Below are positions 34,739-45,871 of a stretch of DNA of 64,000 bases, one piece after another. The position numbers and the translations under genes were made by a program. The stretch covers positions 449,792,538 to 449,856,537 of the forward strand of contig NC_081413.1 of NCBI RefSeq assembly GCF_030272615.1, given 5' to 3'. The notes below the pieces were generated by a model. The model ran no database searches. It saw only the letters and a list, made by a program, of their open reading frames with translations, and was not told where the DNA came from. The number at the start of each line of letters is the position of its first letter. Within the stretch, counting starts at the first letter, position 1. Origin of the DNA: Cryptomeria japonica (Eukaryota; Streptophyta; Pinopsida; Cupressales; Cupressaceae).

Positions 34739-35290
34739 GGAGATGCCAGTTCTAAACTTGATTGATCACGAACTAGATGAAAAGCAAGGTGTTTAGCTTG
34801 ATTCGAAGTGACAAAGCTGAATGAAGTCTGATTAAAGTGATACCGATCCCGAACTTGATTGAACTGAGGAACGGTAGAAAACAAAGACACCAAACTTGAA
34901 CTTGATTGATCAAGAAGCTGATCTTACTGATCTAGAACTTGATTGAAATTAGATGTAGTGAGTGATGATAAAAATCAATCTTGAACTTGATTGATCAAGA
35001 CACGATGAGTGAAGAATGAACCGTTCAGCTTGATCAAGAAATGAATGTTGAACACCTGCTTAGATTTAGTGTGATCAAAGATACTCTTGAAACTTTTGAT
35101 TGAGTTTAAATGAATAATCAACTTGATTTGAAACGATGAAACTGATTAACGTTAAGAGATTAATTCAGATGGTTGAGATATATCAGCTTGATTTGAACTG
35201 ATGAAACTGATATGCCCCTAGCGATTGATTCAATTCAGATGATCGAGAGATCTCAACTTGATGTGAAGTGATGAAGCTGAGATGCCCCTT
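34739..35290 (+). repeat. Array of CTTGATTGATCAAG-like words
   Basis: About a dozen copies of [AG][AG]CTTGATT, several extended to CTTGATTGATCAAG, recur at irregular spacing. Examples are near 34755, 34797, 34852, 34895, 34931, 34980 and 35029. They pass into a different reiterated pattern with CTTGATTTGAA and GATGAAACTGAT from about 35120 to 35290. The word contains the palindrome TTGATCAA. It is non-coding and lies between the LTR and the PMD gene. Confidence 0.75.
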
Positions 35291-36011
35291 AGCAATAAGG
35301 ATTGATTTTCTTTAATTGAAAAGATTTTTGGTCGACTTTTGATGAAGATTTGAAAAAATTTCTCAACTTGTGAGATGTGAAGTTATAAGGTCGTGAGTAT
35401 GCCCCCTCGGGAGCGAAATCGAAAGATAGCGAGGGATTGATTATAGGCAATTGTGTGGCGAAAATAAGTTATTTGAGCACAAATTGATTCTGAGGAATTT
35501 TTGAAAATTTTAGCGATGATTGATGAGAAATTGAGCGTAGAGTTGATTGTAAAGTTGATGTGTAGAATGAAATTGAATTAAGATTCAACGTTGAAATTTG
35601 AGCGCAATTTGAAGAAAGAATGAACATTTTATGAAAAAAAGCGCTAAGTGGTGAAAATTATGAAATTGGCTAGCAAAATGATCTCGAATTTTTATTTCAA
35701 TCTCGAAAATGGAATCAAAGTAGGCAAATTAGCTAAGGGTACAATTTTCATGACCATCAGAGCAAGTTGAAAAATTAGGTTTTAGGCTATATATGGGACG
35801 AAAGTGTCATTTTCAAATCATTTTAACCCTCCAAGTTTGAAAATTCAAAAAGCCTTTTGTGAAGAAAATGGTGGTCCCTACTCGTTAGCATTGATTTGAA
35901 TGCCAGAGATGTCACAATCGACCCCGAAACTACGAGCTAGCATTAAGTGATCGATCTTAAGCCTATTTATGTTTCCAATTTTGAAATTTTGTGTTCATTT
36001 TTCATGTTTTA

Positions 36012-36209
36012 TCGTGCGAGACAGGATCTTGTCTCATACGAGAAACTAGTAAAAAGTATTTTGTCATGTGAAGCCATTAGAATTGTCATACGGAACCCAC
36101 CCTTGTGTCGTACGACAGGTTGGTTAGAAGACCATTTTGTCATGCTGAGTCTATTAAATTGTTGTTTGAGGTTGTTTTCTCGTACAAGAGCCATTCCTAA
36201 CTCGTATGA
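36012..36209 (+). repeat. Phased TCGTACGA-like palindromes upstream of PMD gene B
   Basis: Cores start at 36012 (TCGTGCGA), 36034 (TCATACGA), 36064 (TCATGTGA), 36086 (TCATACGG), 36108 (TCGTACGA), about 36140 (TCATGCTGA), 36180 (TCGTACAA) and 36202 (TCGTATGA). Spacings are mostly 22, with some of 30-32 and one of 40. Related to the leader arrays at 60867-61145 and 62561-62750. The array ends some 170 bases before the predicted splice acceptor of the PMD gene. Confidence 0.8.
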
Positions 36210-36381
36210 GATGTTGCTTTAACTATGTTTTGTTGTTCGAAAGGCAGTGATCATTTTTGAAAGGGTAAACATGAAATTTTGGGTTTGCATTTGACTTATT
36301 TGGATTTGCATGATGTTTAACTTCTCTTGTAGGCTCATTTGGAATGTTATCTGATGCTCGTTGTTGGTTTTTTTTTTGCAG

Positions 36382-38147
36382 GTTCGATTACCTCCTATGT
36401 TGTTTAGATGTGTTTATTCTCCCAAGATGGCATTAGTGCATCATTTATTTGAGGTTGAGCAGGCTCATGTTGATTTGTGCGGCTTGACTCATTTATTGCG
36501 ATTACTTGATATTCGTGTGAATCACTAGATGCTCACGACATTAGTAGAGCGGTTTCATTCAGAGCATAATACATTTCATTTGCCAGTTGGGGAGTTGACT
36601 ATCACTCCCCAGGATGTGTACAGGATTCTTTGTATCCCTTTTGCTGGGGATAAGGTGGATTATGATACCGCATTATTACTGGGATTACAGGCACTTAGGA
36701 ACATATTCAAGGATCCAGACATTTTGACTCGTTCCATGAGTTGGGACATACTGATGAGTAGGTACAGTGAGGAGTATCCCCTAGCATGTGTTCTAGTAGG
36801 GTTCATCGGTTGCTTTCTGATGCCATACAGAGGGCAGCAGGGTTTCCAGAGTGGATGGGGCTAGATGCTAGAGAGGTTGATAGAGACCCCTTAGAGACTT
36901 GGCTGGGGTTCTTGTTTATTGGCCCACATGTATCAGGAGATGCATGAGATCATTTATAGAGATGGGTGGAGCATGGTCACAGGTGTATACATTTTGTAGG
37001 TGTGTGCTTAGGAGCACCTTCTCGTTTGTCGGTCGATAGTAGATGACAGTAGAGAGATTGGGCAGCCAATCATTTATAGGTATGCCAGATATATCACATA
37101 GCCCCATCTGGGCAAGACAAACTTCTGGAGATGGTAGCTTGATGACCTAATAGCTGTTGTATGGAGACCATACAGAGGATTCGAGTTGTGGGGTGACTGG
37201 CAGAGGGTTCGCAAGGACATTTTTGTGACACACCCATTGATCAGGAGATCACAAACTGTAGTGGAGTGATTCATCATTTCATGAGTGATGAGGTAGTACG
37301 GCTGGCCTCAGGGGATCTCGCAGGAGTATACAACGTATGCTCAATATGCAGATGAGGAGAGACAAGGATGGTCTCTACGGTTATCATACATGTTGGCGAT
37401 GCAGAAGTTGATAGGGTTACACCTCCTAAGATGGGATTACTTGGATGATGTAGTAGATGCGGGGGTATTGCCCCAGTATAGAGATTATTTTCAGAAGCAT
37501 CCATTCCCACGTTTTATAGACCTGGGTGAGTAGGCTCCGCATATTGAGGATGTTGAGGAGGATGCCCCCACACTAGCACAGGGCCAGAGACAGGGTCAGA
37601 GGCAGGGTCAGGCATAGAGAGCTGAGGCTCTGTGACGAGGTAGTGGTGATCCAGGTGCTAGCAGTAGTAGGGTACCAGTTGAGGGTGGATCCATTGGGTG
37701 AGTTGGAGTTAGATTGGGTGGGACTGAGGAGGAGCGATCAGCTCCTAGATAGGTGTGATAGTGGAGAGAGGAGTAGGGTGGAGGTGGTGGTGGAAGTGGA
37801 GATGGGGGTGGAGATGGGGGGCATGTGAGAGAGCAGGGACAAATACTAGATGGTCGATGAGGGCACGTCTTGCAGAGCTGCAGTCATAGTTGACAGTGGC
37901 GCAGACTCAATTGGCAGAGTGAGACCGACAGCTAGCTGAGGTGAGGGCTGACCATGATCGCCAGATCATAGCATTGAGAGCAGAGTCGAGAGTTGAGATA
38001 GAGTCTCTACGATAGGAGGTCCTTCTCCAGAGTAGTAGGGCAGCTTATTACGTAGCAGCATATAGTGTTGTAGTTCCTGTTGCACAGTAGGTACAACTCT
38101 ATTCGCAGTATATGGCATGATCGGAGGGAGCTCGGACACCGTGCTAG
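36382..38147 (+). pseudogene. Antisense plant mobile domain (PMD) gene in element B
   Basis: Opposite to B's gag-pol. After a splice acceptor (TTTTTTGCAG at 36381), a frame gives LRLLDIRV, then a stop, then LTTLVERFHSEHNTFHLPVG and ITPQDVYRILCIPFAG, the conserved PMD block (ALVERW, TFHLPxGE, TLxDV). Further on are WRPYRGFELWGDWQRV, IRRSQTVVE and YGWPQGI (PMD proteins have a VMRQFG-like block there). A Gly-rich stretch lies near 37780-37820. A coiled coil (RADHDRQIIALRAESRVEIE) spans about 37860-38080. Stops are nearly all TAG or TGA at codons readable as former CAG, CGA or TGG. Exon 1 was not identified. Function is unknown. Confidence 0.8.
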
Positions 38148-38333
38148 GATCCCAGACATTAGGCTCCTCCTCCTCCACCAGGCAATGAGGGAGAGGGTGC
38201 CAGCTAGATAATTCTTTTTTTTGTAGCTTGGATATATTTTTTATAGATACCCCCATTTTTGTAGCCTATACGATTCTTTCTCTGATGGGAGTTTGTATAT
38301 GTCATTGGACATCATTTTGTACTCTTATACTTG

Positions 38334-38340
<7 letters not shown>

Positions 38341-38393
<53 letters not shown>
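38341..38393. repeat. (AT)26 microsatellite
   Basis: 53 uninterrupted alternating A and T bases in the 3' part of element B, about 190 bases after the PMD frame ends. Purity suggests recent expansion. Confidence 0.98.
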
Positions 38394-38396
<3 letters not shown>

Positions 38397-39849
38397 AAGA
38401 TCCGATTTGACTTCATCATACTTGTGTTGATTCGTTTATGAGATGTCTCTTATTTGCATTATTCTATATGTATGCATTTCTTTTCCATATGAATGTATGT
38501 AATGCAAATGATTATGAATGTATATTTTTGTTTCTTTTATATGCAAATAAATGATAATGCAAATGAGTAACAATAAATGGTATGAAGCTATATGAAATGT
38601 TATGTATGTAGCTAAAACATCTCAAAACACAAGTACTCAATCAAAGAAATGATGATAAAAAGACCACTTAGCATAAGAAATGATGATGCTTTCAGCTCTC
38701 CTTCAGAAGATAAAGAGATTATTACCATACCGAAATCACTCTAGATTCACAAAAATGCAAAATGATATGCAAAATGATGTGCAAAATGCAACCTAAACCT
38801 AGTCACTAGATTTAAAATACTTAAGATTCATCACTGAGCATAATGAACACAACAAGAAGGTTAGAGTTCCTTTCTTTTTCAATGTGCAATATTAATTATC
38901 TTTTCCGCAATGACTCTTTTTTCGTTCATATCCTTGGATAGTTTGCACAGGGACCTGAATTGCATCATAAAGAAATTCCCTCAAAACGAACAAAGAAATG
39001 ATATGGACCTCCCTGTAGCATACAAATAAGTGGAGTCGAGGTATGTGAGATGATTTTGCCTTGATGTGAAGGCTCTTATTACCGACACCCATCTAATTTA
39101 TATGTTTCCAGATCATCGGGATCATTCCTACAAGCAGAAAACAAAGAAAATATTATGCCCCCAATCCTTGCTTCTCTTAGTCATAATAGACTTCCTCGAG
39201 TTACTCAGAGGGATAGTAATCGAAAATCAATATAAAAGACAGCATACAAAGAAAATTTTCATTCATAGCTCAAACTGTTTAGTGATTGTTTTTCGTTATG
39301 TTGTTTTTCTTGTGAACTCAGTGATAAACTCTTTGGTAGTTAGGAGATAGGTGACTGACTTGGAGTGGACGACCAGGTTTCACTGACAGAAAAAATGACT
39401 TGGTTGACACTACTTAGGATATGTAATATGCTCTGTCGAGTAACCTAAGACTAGGATGTTGATCAATTTCTAGTCATGAGGGTTCCAACGAACTAGGATG
39501 TCACGAAAGTGACTGAAAATATGTACAAGCAAAAGCAAATGATGCATGAAAGCAGGAAATGCCAATGTTGCATTGATAGATGGAGCACTTGAGTACAAGA
39601 GGTGCCTGTTTGCCAGGTTTTCACCTGCTTGGCAGAGATTCACTTTTTTTTTACCAAGGTGCCTGTTTACCAGGTTTTCACTTGGGCAATTTTTTTATTT
39701 TTTTTTGTTCTTTTTTATTTTTTATTTTTTATTTTTTGTTCTTTTTTCAGGACCTTTTCCAACTATAAAAGTTTGCTGGAGCAGAGAATGCTAAGTGAAT
39801 AATTTCTTCAGGTGGATGGTGTTAATCGATTCATGGAGTTGTTCTCCTT
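38394..39849 (-). other. 3' spacer of element B between PMD gene and integrase
   Basis: No coding sequence is recognised. It includes ATGCAAATG-rich words (38440-38580), a 32 bp direct repeat (GGTGCCTGTTTGCCAGGTTT at 39601 and a close copy at 39658) and T-rich tracts at 39640-39750. Short frames here are low-complexity. Confidence 0.55.
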
Positions 39850-40912
39850 CTGAGTTTGAGATTTGATAAGCACCAGAGCCAAATACTATAGTAACAATGT
39901 AGGGACCCAGCCAGTCGGGTTCAAACTTCTCTTTATTATCACGAAACTGTTGTTTTTTGGATTCTCTCTCAAGACTAGGTCACCAACTTGAAATTCTCTT
40001 TGGAGAACCTTCTTGTTATATCCTCTGGACATTCTCTTCTGATGCACTCTGAGATGATCAAACCCACTTGCCGACGCTCATCCAGCAATTCAAGTTCTTG
40101 CAATCTAGATATTCTATGATCTTCATCAGTAACAAGACCCTGAAATGAAACTCTTAGAGATGGTATTTCTACTTCAATGGGTAATACTACTTCGGACCCA
40201 TACACCAAAGAGAAAGGTGTAGCCCCAGTAGGTGTTCTGATACTAGTTTTGTAAGCCCATAGTCCAGGATTGAGTTGCAGATGCCAATCCTTCCCAGATT
40301 TGTTCATTGTTCTATGCAAGATAGTCAGTAGGTTTTTGTTAGATGCCTTAGCTTGTCCATTACCTTGAGGGTAATATACTGATGACCAGTGTTGCTTTAT
40401 TTTGAATTTCTCACAAAGCTCATCTAGATCTTTATTCTTAAACTTTCCTCCATTATTAGTCACGATGGACGAAGGTATCCCATACTTGCAAATTATATAG
40501 TTTAGGATGAATAAGGCGACTTTTTTACCAATTTCTTTGATAAGCAGAACTACCTCTACCACTTGGAGAAATACTCAGTGGCAGTTATGATGAATTTATG
40601 TCCATTGGATGAAGTCAAATATATCTTACCAATGAGATCAAAGGCCCATTGCTGAAAAGGCCAGTGTGTAATGAATGGTATGAGATCCCTTGCCGGGGCA
40701 TGTATGAGATTTCCATGAAGCTGACATTTCTCACAAGTCTTAGCAAATTTTATGGCATCTTTTTCCATATCTGGCCAGTAGTAGCCAGCCCATAATAGTT
40801 TCTGAGCTAGAGTAAAACCATTCGAATGAGATCCACAAATACCTTCATGGACTTCCGGTAATGCACATTTAGATTCTTCAGTTTCTAGACATCTAAGCAA
40901 TGTACCATCCAA
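39850..40912 (-). pseudogene. Integrase of element B (broken)
   Basis: The zinc-binding region (40912-40700) has HEGICGSHSNGF, YYWPDMEKDAIKF and CEKCQLHGN. The core has WAFDLIGK with the first Asp, IVTNNGGKFKNKD where the second Asp of VTDNG is Asn, and GNGQAKASNKNLL where the catalytic Glu (NGQAE) appears to be Lys. The remainder (WHLQLNPGLWAYKTSIRTPT, LPIEVEIPSLRVS) is well preserved. The C-terminal module (EFQVGDLVL and following) is in another frame to about 39850. It would have inserted the cDNA, and the residue changes predict no activity. Confidence 0.85.
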
Positions 40913-41089
40913 ACCTCCTCTAAATAAATCATTAGCTATGATAACATACCATGAAGTGTTTCGAGTTAGGTTTCTTTTGTTGTTATGAGTAAGGTTTTCA
41001 GGGATAATTTGATCGCATAGATAGGAGTATATGTGGCTGTATCAGGATGAGTCATGTCCAATAATAGAACATACTATTTCCGTCTCAGG

Positions 41090-41517
41090 AGAATCAAAGC
41101 AGGGTAATATAACTCAGGTATAGATGCCAAGGTGGCCATAGCATCTGCTGCTCTATTCGCTGATCTAGGAATCTGTTGGACTGATACAAAAGCAAAGTAC
41201 TTATTGAGATCGTCCACCATCCTCTTGTAAGGCATCAAATTCTCATCTCAAGTTTGATATGTATCATTGATCTGATTGATAACCAGCTGAGAATCTCCAT
41301 AGATATGTAATTCAACAACCTTCCATTCAATGGCTAGTTTTATCCCATTCACCAAAGCTTCATATTCTGCAATGTTGTTTGTGCAAGGGAATAGAATCTT
41401 ATAAGACTTTGGGATTGAATACTTTTGAGGAGTAATGAATAATATGCCAGCACCTAAACCATTTTGAGTAAAGGAACCACCGGAAAACATCTTCCAAGGT
41501 TGTTGAGTAAGATGCAT
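41090..41517 (-). pseudogene. Second, archaeal-type RNase H of element B (broken)
   Basis: NNIAEYEAL and IYGDSQLVINQIND match the second RNase H of element A. The first catalytic Asp, in FDGS of element A, is Gly here (MFSGGSFTQNG). NRAADAMATL near 41140 holds the last acidic position. A stop follows NDTYQT at about 41247. Two RNase H domains in one pol is the Tat-lineage trait. Confidence 0.85.
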
Positions 41518-41595
41518 TATTGATTCATCTAGGAACTCGATGCGTAGTGGTTGAGTATCCTTAAGTGGAGCTTCAGCAAGTTGATCAGCAATTAC

Positions 41596-42020
41596 CTATC
41601 CTTTTATGGCTTTGCGTTCCACATATTCAATGTCAAACTCTATAAGGATCATAACACATTTCGCCAATCTTCCAGTGAGTGTTGCTTTATTAAGAGGATA
41701 CTTGAGTGGATCGATTTTGGCCACCAACTTGACTAAATGTGCTAGCATATAGTGCCTTAGTTTTTGTGATGCAAAGACTAATGCCAAGCATTCTTTTTCT
41801 ATTATACTATAGCTCATTTCATAAGACACCAATGTCCCATTGATGTAATAAATAGCTCTTTCCTTTTTGTTGTCATCTTGTTGCACGAGAAGTGCCCCCA
41901 GTGATGAATCAGTTGCTGATATATATAAGATTAGTGGCTTACCCTGAATAGGTGGCATCAATATTGGTGGATTAGATAGGGACTCTTTTATCTGCTGAAG
42001 ATGTTGTTCACACTGCTGAT
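41596..42020 (-). pseudogene. RT-linked RNase H of element B
   Basis: The 121-residue open stretch has LYISATDSSLGALLVQQDD, RAIYYINGTL, SYSIIEKECLALVFASQKLR and ATLTGRLAK, the normal Ty3/gypsy RNase H that follows RT. It lies between the RT thumb and the second RNase H. A stop before VYYNQDQ at about 42022 separates it from RT. Confidence 0.85.
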
Positions 42021-42021
42021 C

Positions 42022-42948
42022 CTAGTTGTATATTATTCCTTTTCTCAATACTTTTGTAAAAGGTTGAGCCTTGTCTACTAGCTGAGAAATGAATCTTCTA
42101 ATGGATTGAAGATGTCCCTGTAGACTTCTCATTTGACTGATGTTCTTTGGAGGTGGCATTTCCATTACAGCTTGGACCTTCTCAGGATCAACCTCGATTC
42201 CCTTCTTTGAAATGATGTAGCCAAGTAGTTTACCAGATGTCACTCTGAATGCATACTTCTTTGGATTTAATCGGAGCTTGAATTTTTTCATTCTATCAAG
42301 TATAGGACCTAACTCTTGAATATGCGTTGATCTTTTCATAGTCTTCACTAAGATGCCATCAACATAATCTTCCATATTCTTGTGCATCATGTCATGAAAG
42401 ATAGTTGTAACTGCTCTTTGATATGTTTCCCTTGCATTCTTTAACCCAAATGGCATGACATTCCAGCAAAAGGTTCCCCATGCATAGGTGAAAGATATCT
42501 TTTCTTGATCTCCAGGAGCGATTTTAATCTGATTGTAGCTTGAAAATCCATCCATTAGTGAGTACATCTCATACCCAATTGTCATGTCGACTATCATATC
42601 AATATTTGGCAATGGAAAGTCATCTTTTGGACATGCTTTGTTGAGATCTCTAAAATCTGTACAAACTCTAATAGATTTATCTGCCTTCGACACAAGCACT
42701 ATGTTGGAAATCCATTCAGCATAATCTATTGCTCTGATAAATCAAGCTTTGAGCAGTTTCTCTAGTTCAACTTTGACCAATAACGCTACATGCGGGTGCA
42801 TCTTACGGAGTTTTTCCTTAACTGGTTTTACTCCTGGTGTGATGGAGAGATGGTGCATAATGAGATCAGGATCCAAGCCTGGCATATTAGAGTACATCCA
42901 TGGAAAGTTTATTTTCTTTTCTAAGAATAGCTGAGTGAACTCCTTCAA
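42022..42948 (-). pseudogene. Reverse transcriptase of element B, YVDG active site
   Basis: N-terminal stretch at 42742-42948: FPWMYSNMPGLDPDLIMHHL and GVKPVKEKLRKM. A stop separates it from a 225-residue open frame at 42022-42699 with VCTDFRDLNKACPKDDFPLP, YSLMDGFSSYNQIKI (first Asp), MPFGLKNARETYQRAVTTIF and DYVDGILV. The invariant YVDD is YVDG, so the third catalytic Asp is lost. LNPKKYAFRV and QSIRRFISQL follow. It would copy the element RNA. Preservation is better than in element A apart from this residue. Confidence 0.9.
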
Positions 42949-43050
42949 TTCTTCTGCTGATAATGATTGAGCTACGTGAATGATTTATGGTGTCTCTTGA
43001 TTCCTGATATTCACTGGCTGAGTTGGCTCGATCAATATGGAAGACCACTC

Positions 43051-44064
43051 CTAGAAATGACTGGGCAGTATACCAAGTATCTCACCTTCAGGTGCCTCAA
43101 AGAGGTTTTCACCTTTAGGTATGTCCTTTATTTTCTCTTTTTTAGATTTTGACATCGCCACAATATGGTTTTCACCATCAGATCTTTTCTTTTTATTTTT
43201 CTTTTTTTTGTGACTAAGACACTTGATATCCACTTCAGTCATATTTTCACTCTGTTCACTGGTGGAAGAGTTTATAGGTTCGACTGCATTGAGATAATAG
43301 GATAATGTATAGTCATTGGCAAAAGTAGGTATATCCATGGGTTGGTTCTATAAAGTACAGACAATCAATTCAGGATGTACTAAGGACAAATTTTGGATAG
43401 GTTCAAAAGCATTCACGGTATTTTTATCATAGTTGTGGATCGAAAAGTCGAGTTCCAGAATGATACCTTGCGTAAGTGTCTCGAGACCAGGAAGAGTCAG
43501 ATAATGATTATTAAAGTTCACGTTAATATTTAATTGATCTAATCCAATAGACATACTTGTAACGTTGTTTACTATACCAAATTGGATGTCATATCCTGGT
43601 TTAACATCAATAAGACTAGTAGGCAACTTTTCATTGTTTGTATCAGATGATTCAGAATTTGAGGCTGAGTGGATATCATCATTAATAGGACTGTCATTAG
43701 ACTCATCAGAGTCATCGGATGAAGTTTCCAAGCCTCTTTCAGGTGATTTAGTAAGAATATGTATGGTATCAATACCAACATCTTTAATGCTACAAGTTCC
43801 TTCATGTTGTGGTTCATTTGTCATTTGTATCTGACACACCTATTGACATGATCTCATTGTTTCTGTAATTTGTTGTCATCTACTCCATTCAGCTTCTTCT
43901 AGATTGATGACTAGTTCTTGTTCTATAGCTTCCAACTCTTCCTGTGTAGTGCTATAACTGATTTGTTCTATTTTAGGAAAAGGGCACATAGATGAGAAGC
44001 TTTCTGGTATTCTTCCTTCTTTCAATCCTTGTTCATAATTTGCTTGCCTCTTTTGTCTAATTTC
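43051..44064 (-). pseudogene. Acidic linker between G-patch and RT in element B
   Basis: Open stretches at 43051-43338 and 43348-43839 are rich in Ser, Asp, Glu and Lys (EQSENMTEVDIKCLSHKKKK; SSDDSDESNDSPINDDIHS). No known domain is seen. It lies in the polyprotein between the G-patch and the RT N-terminus and is interrupted by stops. Element A has a comparable but more decayed linker at 4008-4920. Confidence 0.55.
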
Positions 44065-44640
44065 TTATATTTCCTTCTCTAGTTTTATGCGCATCAACTC
44101 TTGAGTATCATCTATGACACTACTAGATTCTTCTGGAGTTTCTATAGTGGATGTGTCTGAATGATAGTCAGGACCCCATTCATACTCATTTGAATCAGTC
44201 TCTGAATCATCTACTTGTTGCCTGCCAGTATATGTGACTAGAAATTTTAATGGTGCAAACAATTCTCTGATTCTTACGACTTCATCTCTTATATCCTCAG
44301 GAACCTCAACTTCTTGTATTATCGTAGTTGATACCATCAAAGCCTGGGCACTAACTATTTCTTCTTTCTTGACTATTGATTCCTCTTTCTCTTTTCTACA
44401 CTCTAATTTTGTTTGTTTAGTGTCTGCTTCATGTAATGTTAAAGGTGATATCTTTTCCGAGCACTTAGACTTAGAAACATGTTTTTGGTTTGATGTCTTT
44501 TTCGGATTGTATCCCAGTCCAGCCTTATCATTTGTGGATTTGGTTTGTAGCTGAATTGGTTCAGTAATACCTTCCTTTTGTTTTCCCAAAGGACCAGTAC
44601 CTAGGTATCCCATACGTTGAATTATTTTATAGCTAGGACC
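44065..44640 (-). pseudogene. G-patch domain of element B
   Basis: Reading before and after MGYLGTGPLGKQKEGITEPI, with KIIQR upstream and AGLGYNP downstream, gives a G-patch: hydrophobic helix, MGY, GxGPLGK, a PI block and GLGY. The same module lies at 3777 in element A. The C-terminal part is acidic with Ser/Glu-rich stretches (TIETPEESSSVIDDTQEL). It probably binds nucleic acid. The frame is open for 182 residues. Confidence 0.8.
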
Positions 44641-44754
44641 ATATTGGTTTGAGGAAATCTCACAATGTCGTGCCTCCTCATTTTGACTATCTTCCTTAAA
44701 GAGCTAGTTAAGCACAACATCCTCTTCTATTTCATCTGCCAAGGAGGTAGAAGA

Positions 44755-45483
44755 CTATACAAAGAGACCATCATATATGGTATTTGGAGCCGAAGTTTGT
44801 GTTCTCATAGCCTCTGATGGCTTGTCCAACTGTTTTGGTGATGGAGGGAGAGAAACTAATGATAGTACTGGTTCTATCTTGTAGCCATCCATGCCGGTAT
44901 CTATAATCTTCAATCTCTTTTCTAAGTCTTTCATCAGTGTTTCTAGATCTTCATTTGGAGAGGCTTCCCTATTATGAGGCACAAAAGTATTTGCACCTTT
45001 TGTCAATACATTATAGATGACATTTGTATCAGCAGGAATACTGACTTTAGCTCTGTTATAGGGAAACTTTAAGCATTGGTGATACGTTGATGGTACTACC
45101 TTCATTTCATGAATCCACAACCTGCCCGGTAAAATATTGTATGACAATGGAATATCAAGAAATTGGAAAAGGACTTCTCTCTCTACCGGTCCCACTCTGA
45201 TTGTTAATGATGCTAGACCTTTAGAGGTCCTCTCTTCCTCATCATAGGCTTTAATTGTTATTTTCTTGCCTGGATCAATGACATTTTCAGAGAATCCTAG
45301 TTGTGTAAGTAGATGATAAGTACAGATATTCAACCCCGCGCCTCCATCTATCAAAACACGTTTGACTCTGTGTTTGTGGATCATGGCTTCAATATGCAAT
45401 GGATGGTTATGTGGATGATTTAATGAATTTTCATCTTCTTCAGAGAAGGTCAAATAGTGAGGTGAAGTCAGATGACCCACCAT
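44755..45483 (-). pseudogene. Aspartic protease region of element B
   Basis: A 242-residue open frame with VKRVLIDGGAGLNICTYHLL (active-site Asp with DGGAG), ITIKAYDEEERTSKGLASLT, VLFQFLDIPLSYNILPGRLW and IHEMKVVPS. This is a retropepsin-like protease of Ty3/gypsy type. It overlaps the end of gag by 16 bases in another frame. It is the least damaged block of B. Confidence 0.85.
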
Positions 45484-45871
45484 AGACTGAAACTGATTAG
45501 TTGTAGCAATTCAAAAATTGAAATTTGAGCATTTGTCCTTTTTAATTGTTCAACTATGTTGTATCTAAAGGATGATGATGAAGTTAACCTTTTAAATTTG
45601 TCCAAGGTTGATTCCTTTTGTTTGTTTGGCAAGGCTGTTGGGTTTGATGTTTCTTGAGTCGGAGTGGAAGAACTAGCTTCTTCGAGAGTGACTTTCTTTT
45701 GAGATCGGGTCAGAGCTCTTGCATATCGTGATTCATTTGGTTTATCTTGAACTATAATCACATTGCAATATTTTGAGTGTGAAGGCTCAATCATGTTGAT
45801 AACGTTGTCCTGGCTGGAATAAGTATAATTTACCTTAGCACCTCCTTTGGTCTTTGAGGAATCACCTTGTT

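Noticed and set aside
38341-38393. (AT)26 considered as a functional cruciform or matrix site
   Set aside because: A simple microsatellite explains it, and nothing nearby indicates a role.
43565-43834. Plus-strand frames opposite gag-pol of B (also 44234-44554, 46102-46635, 46712-47299)
   Set aside because: They are antisense shadows of frames with gag, protease or linker features. The two longest are simply the duplicated gag unit read backwards.
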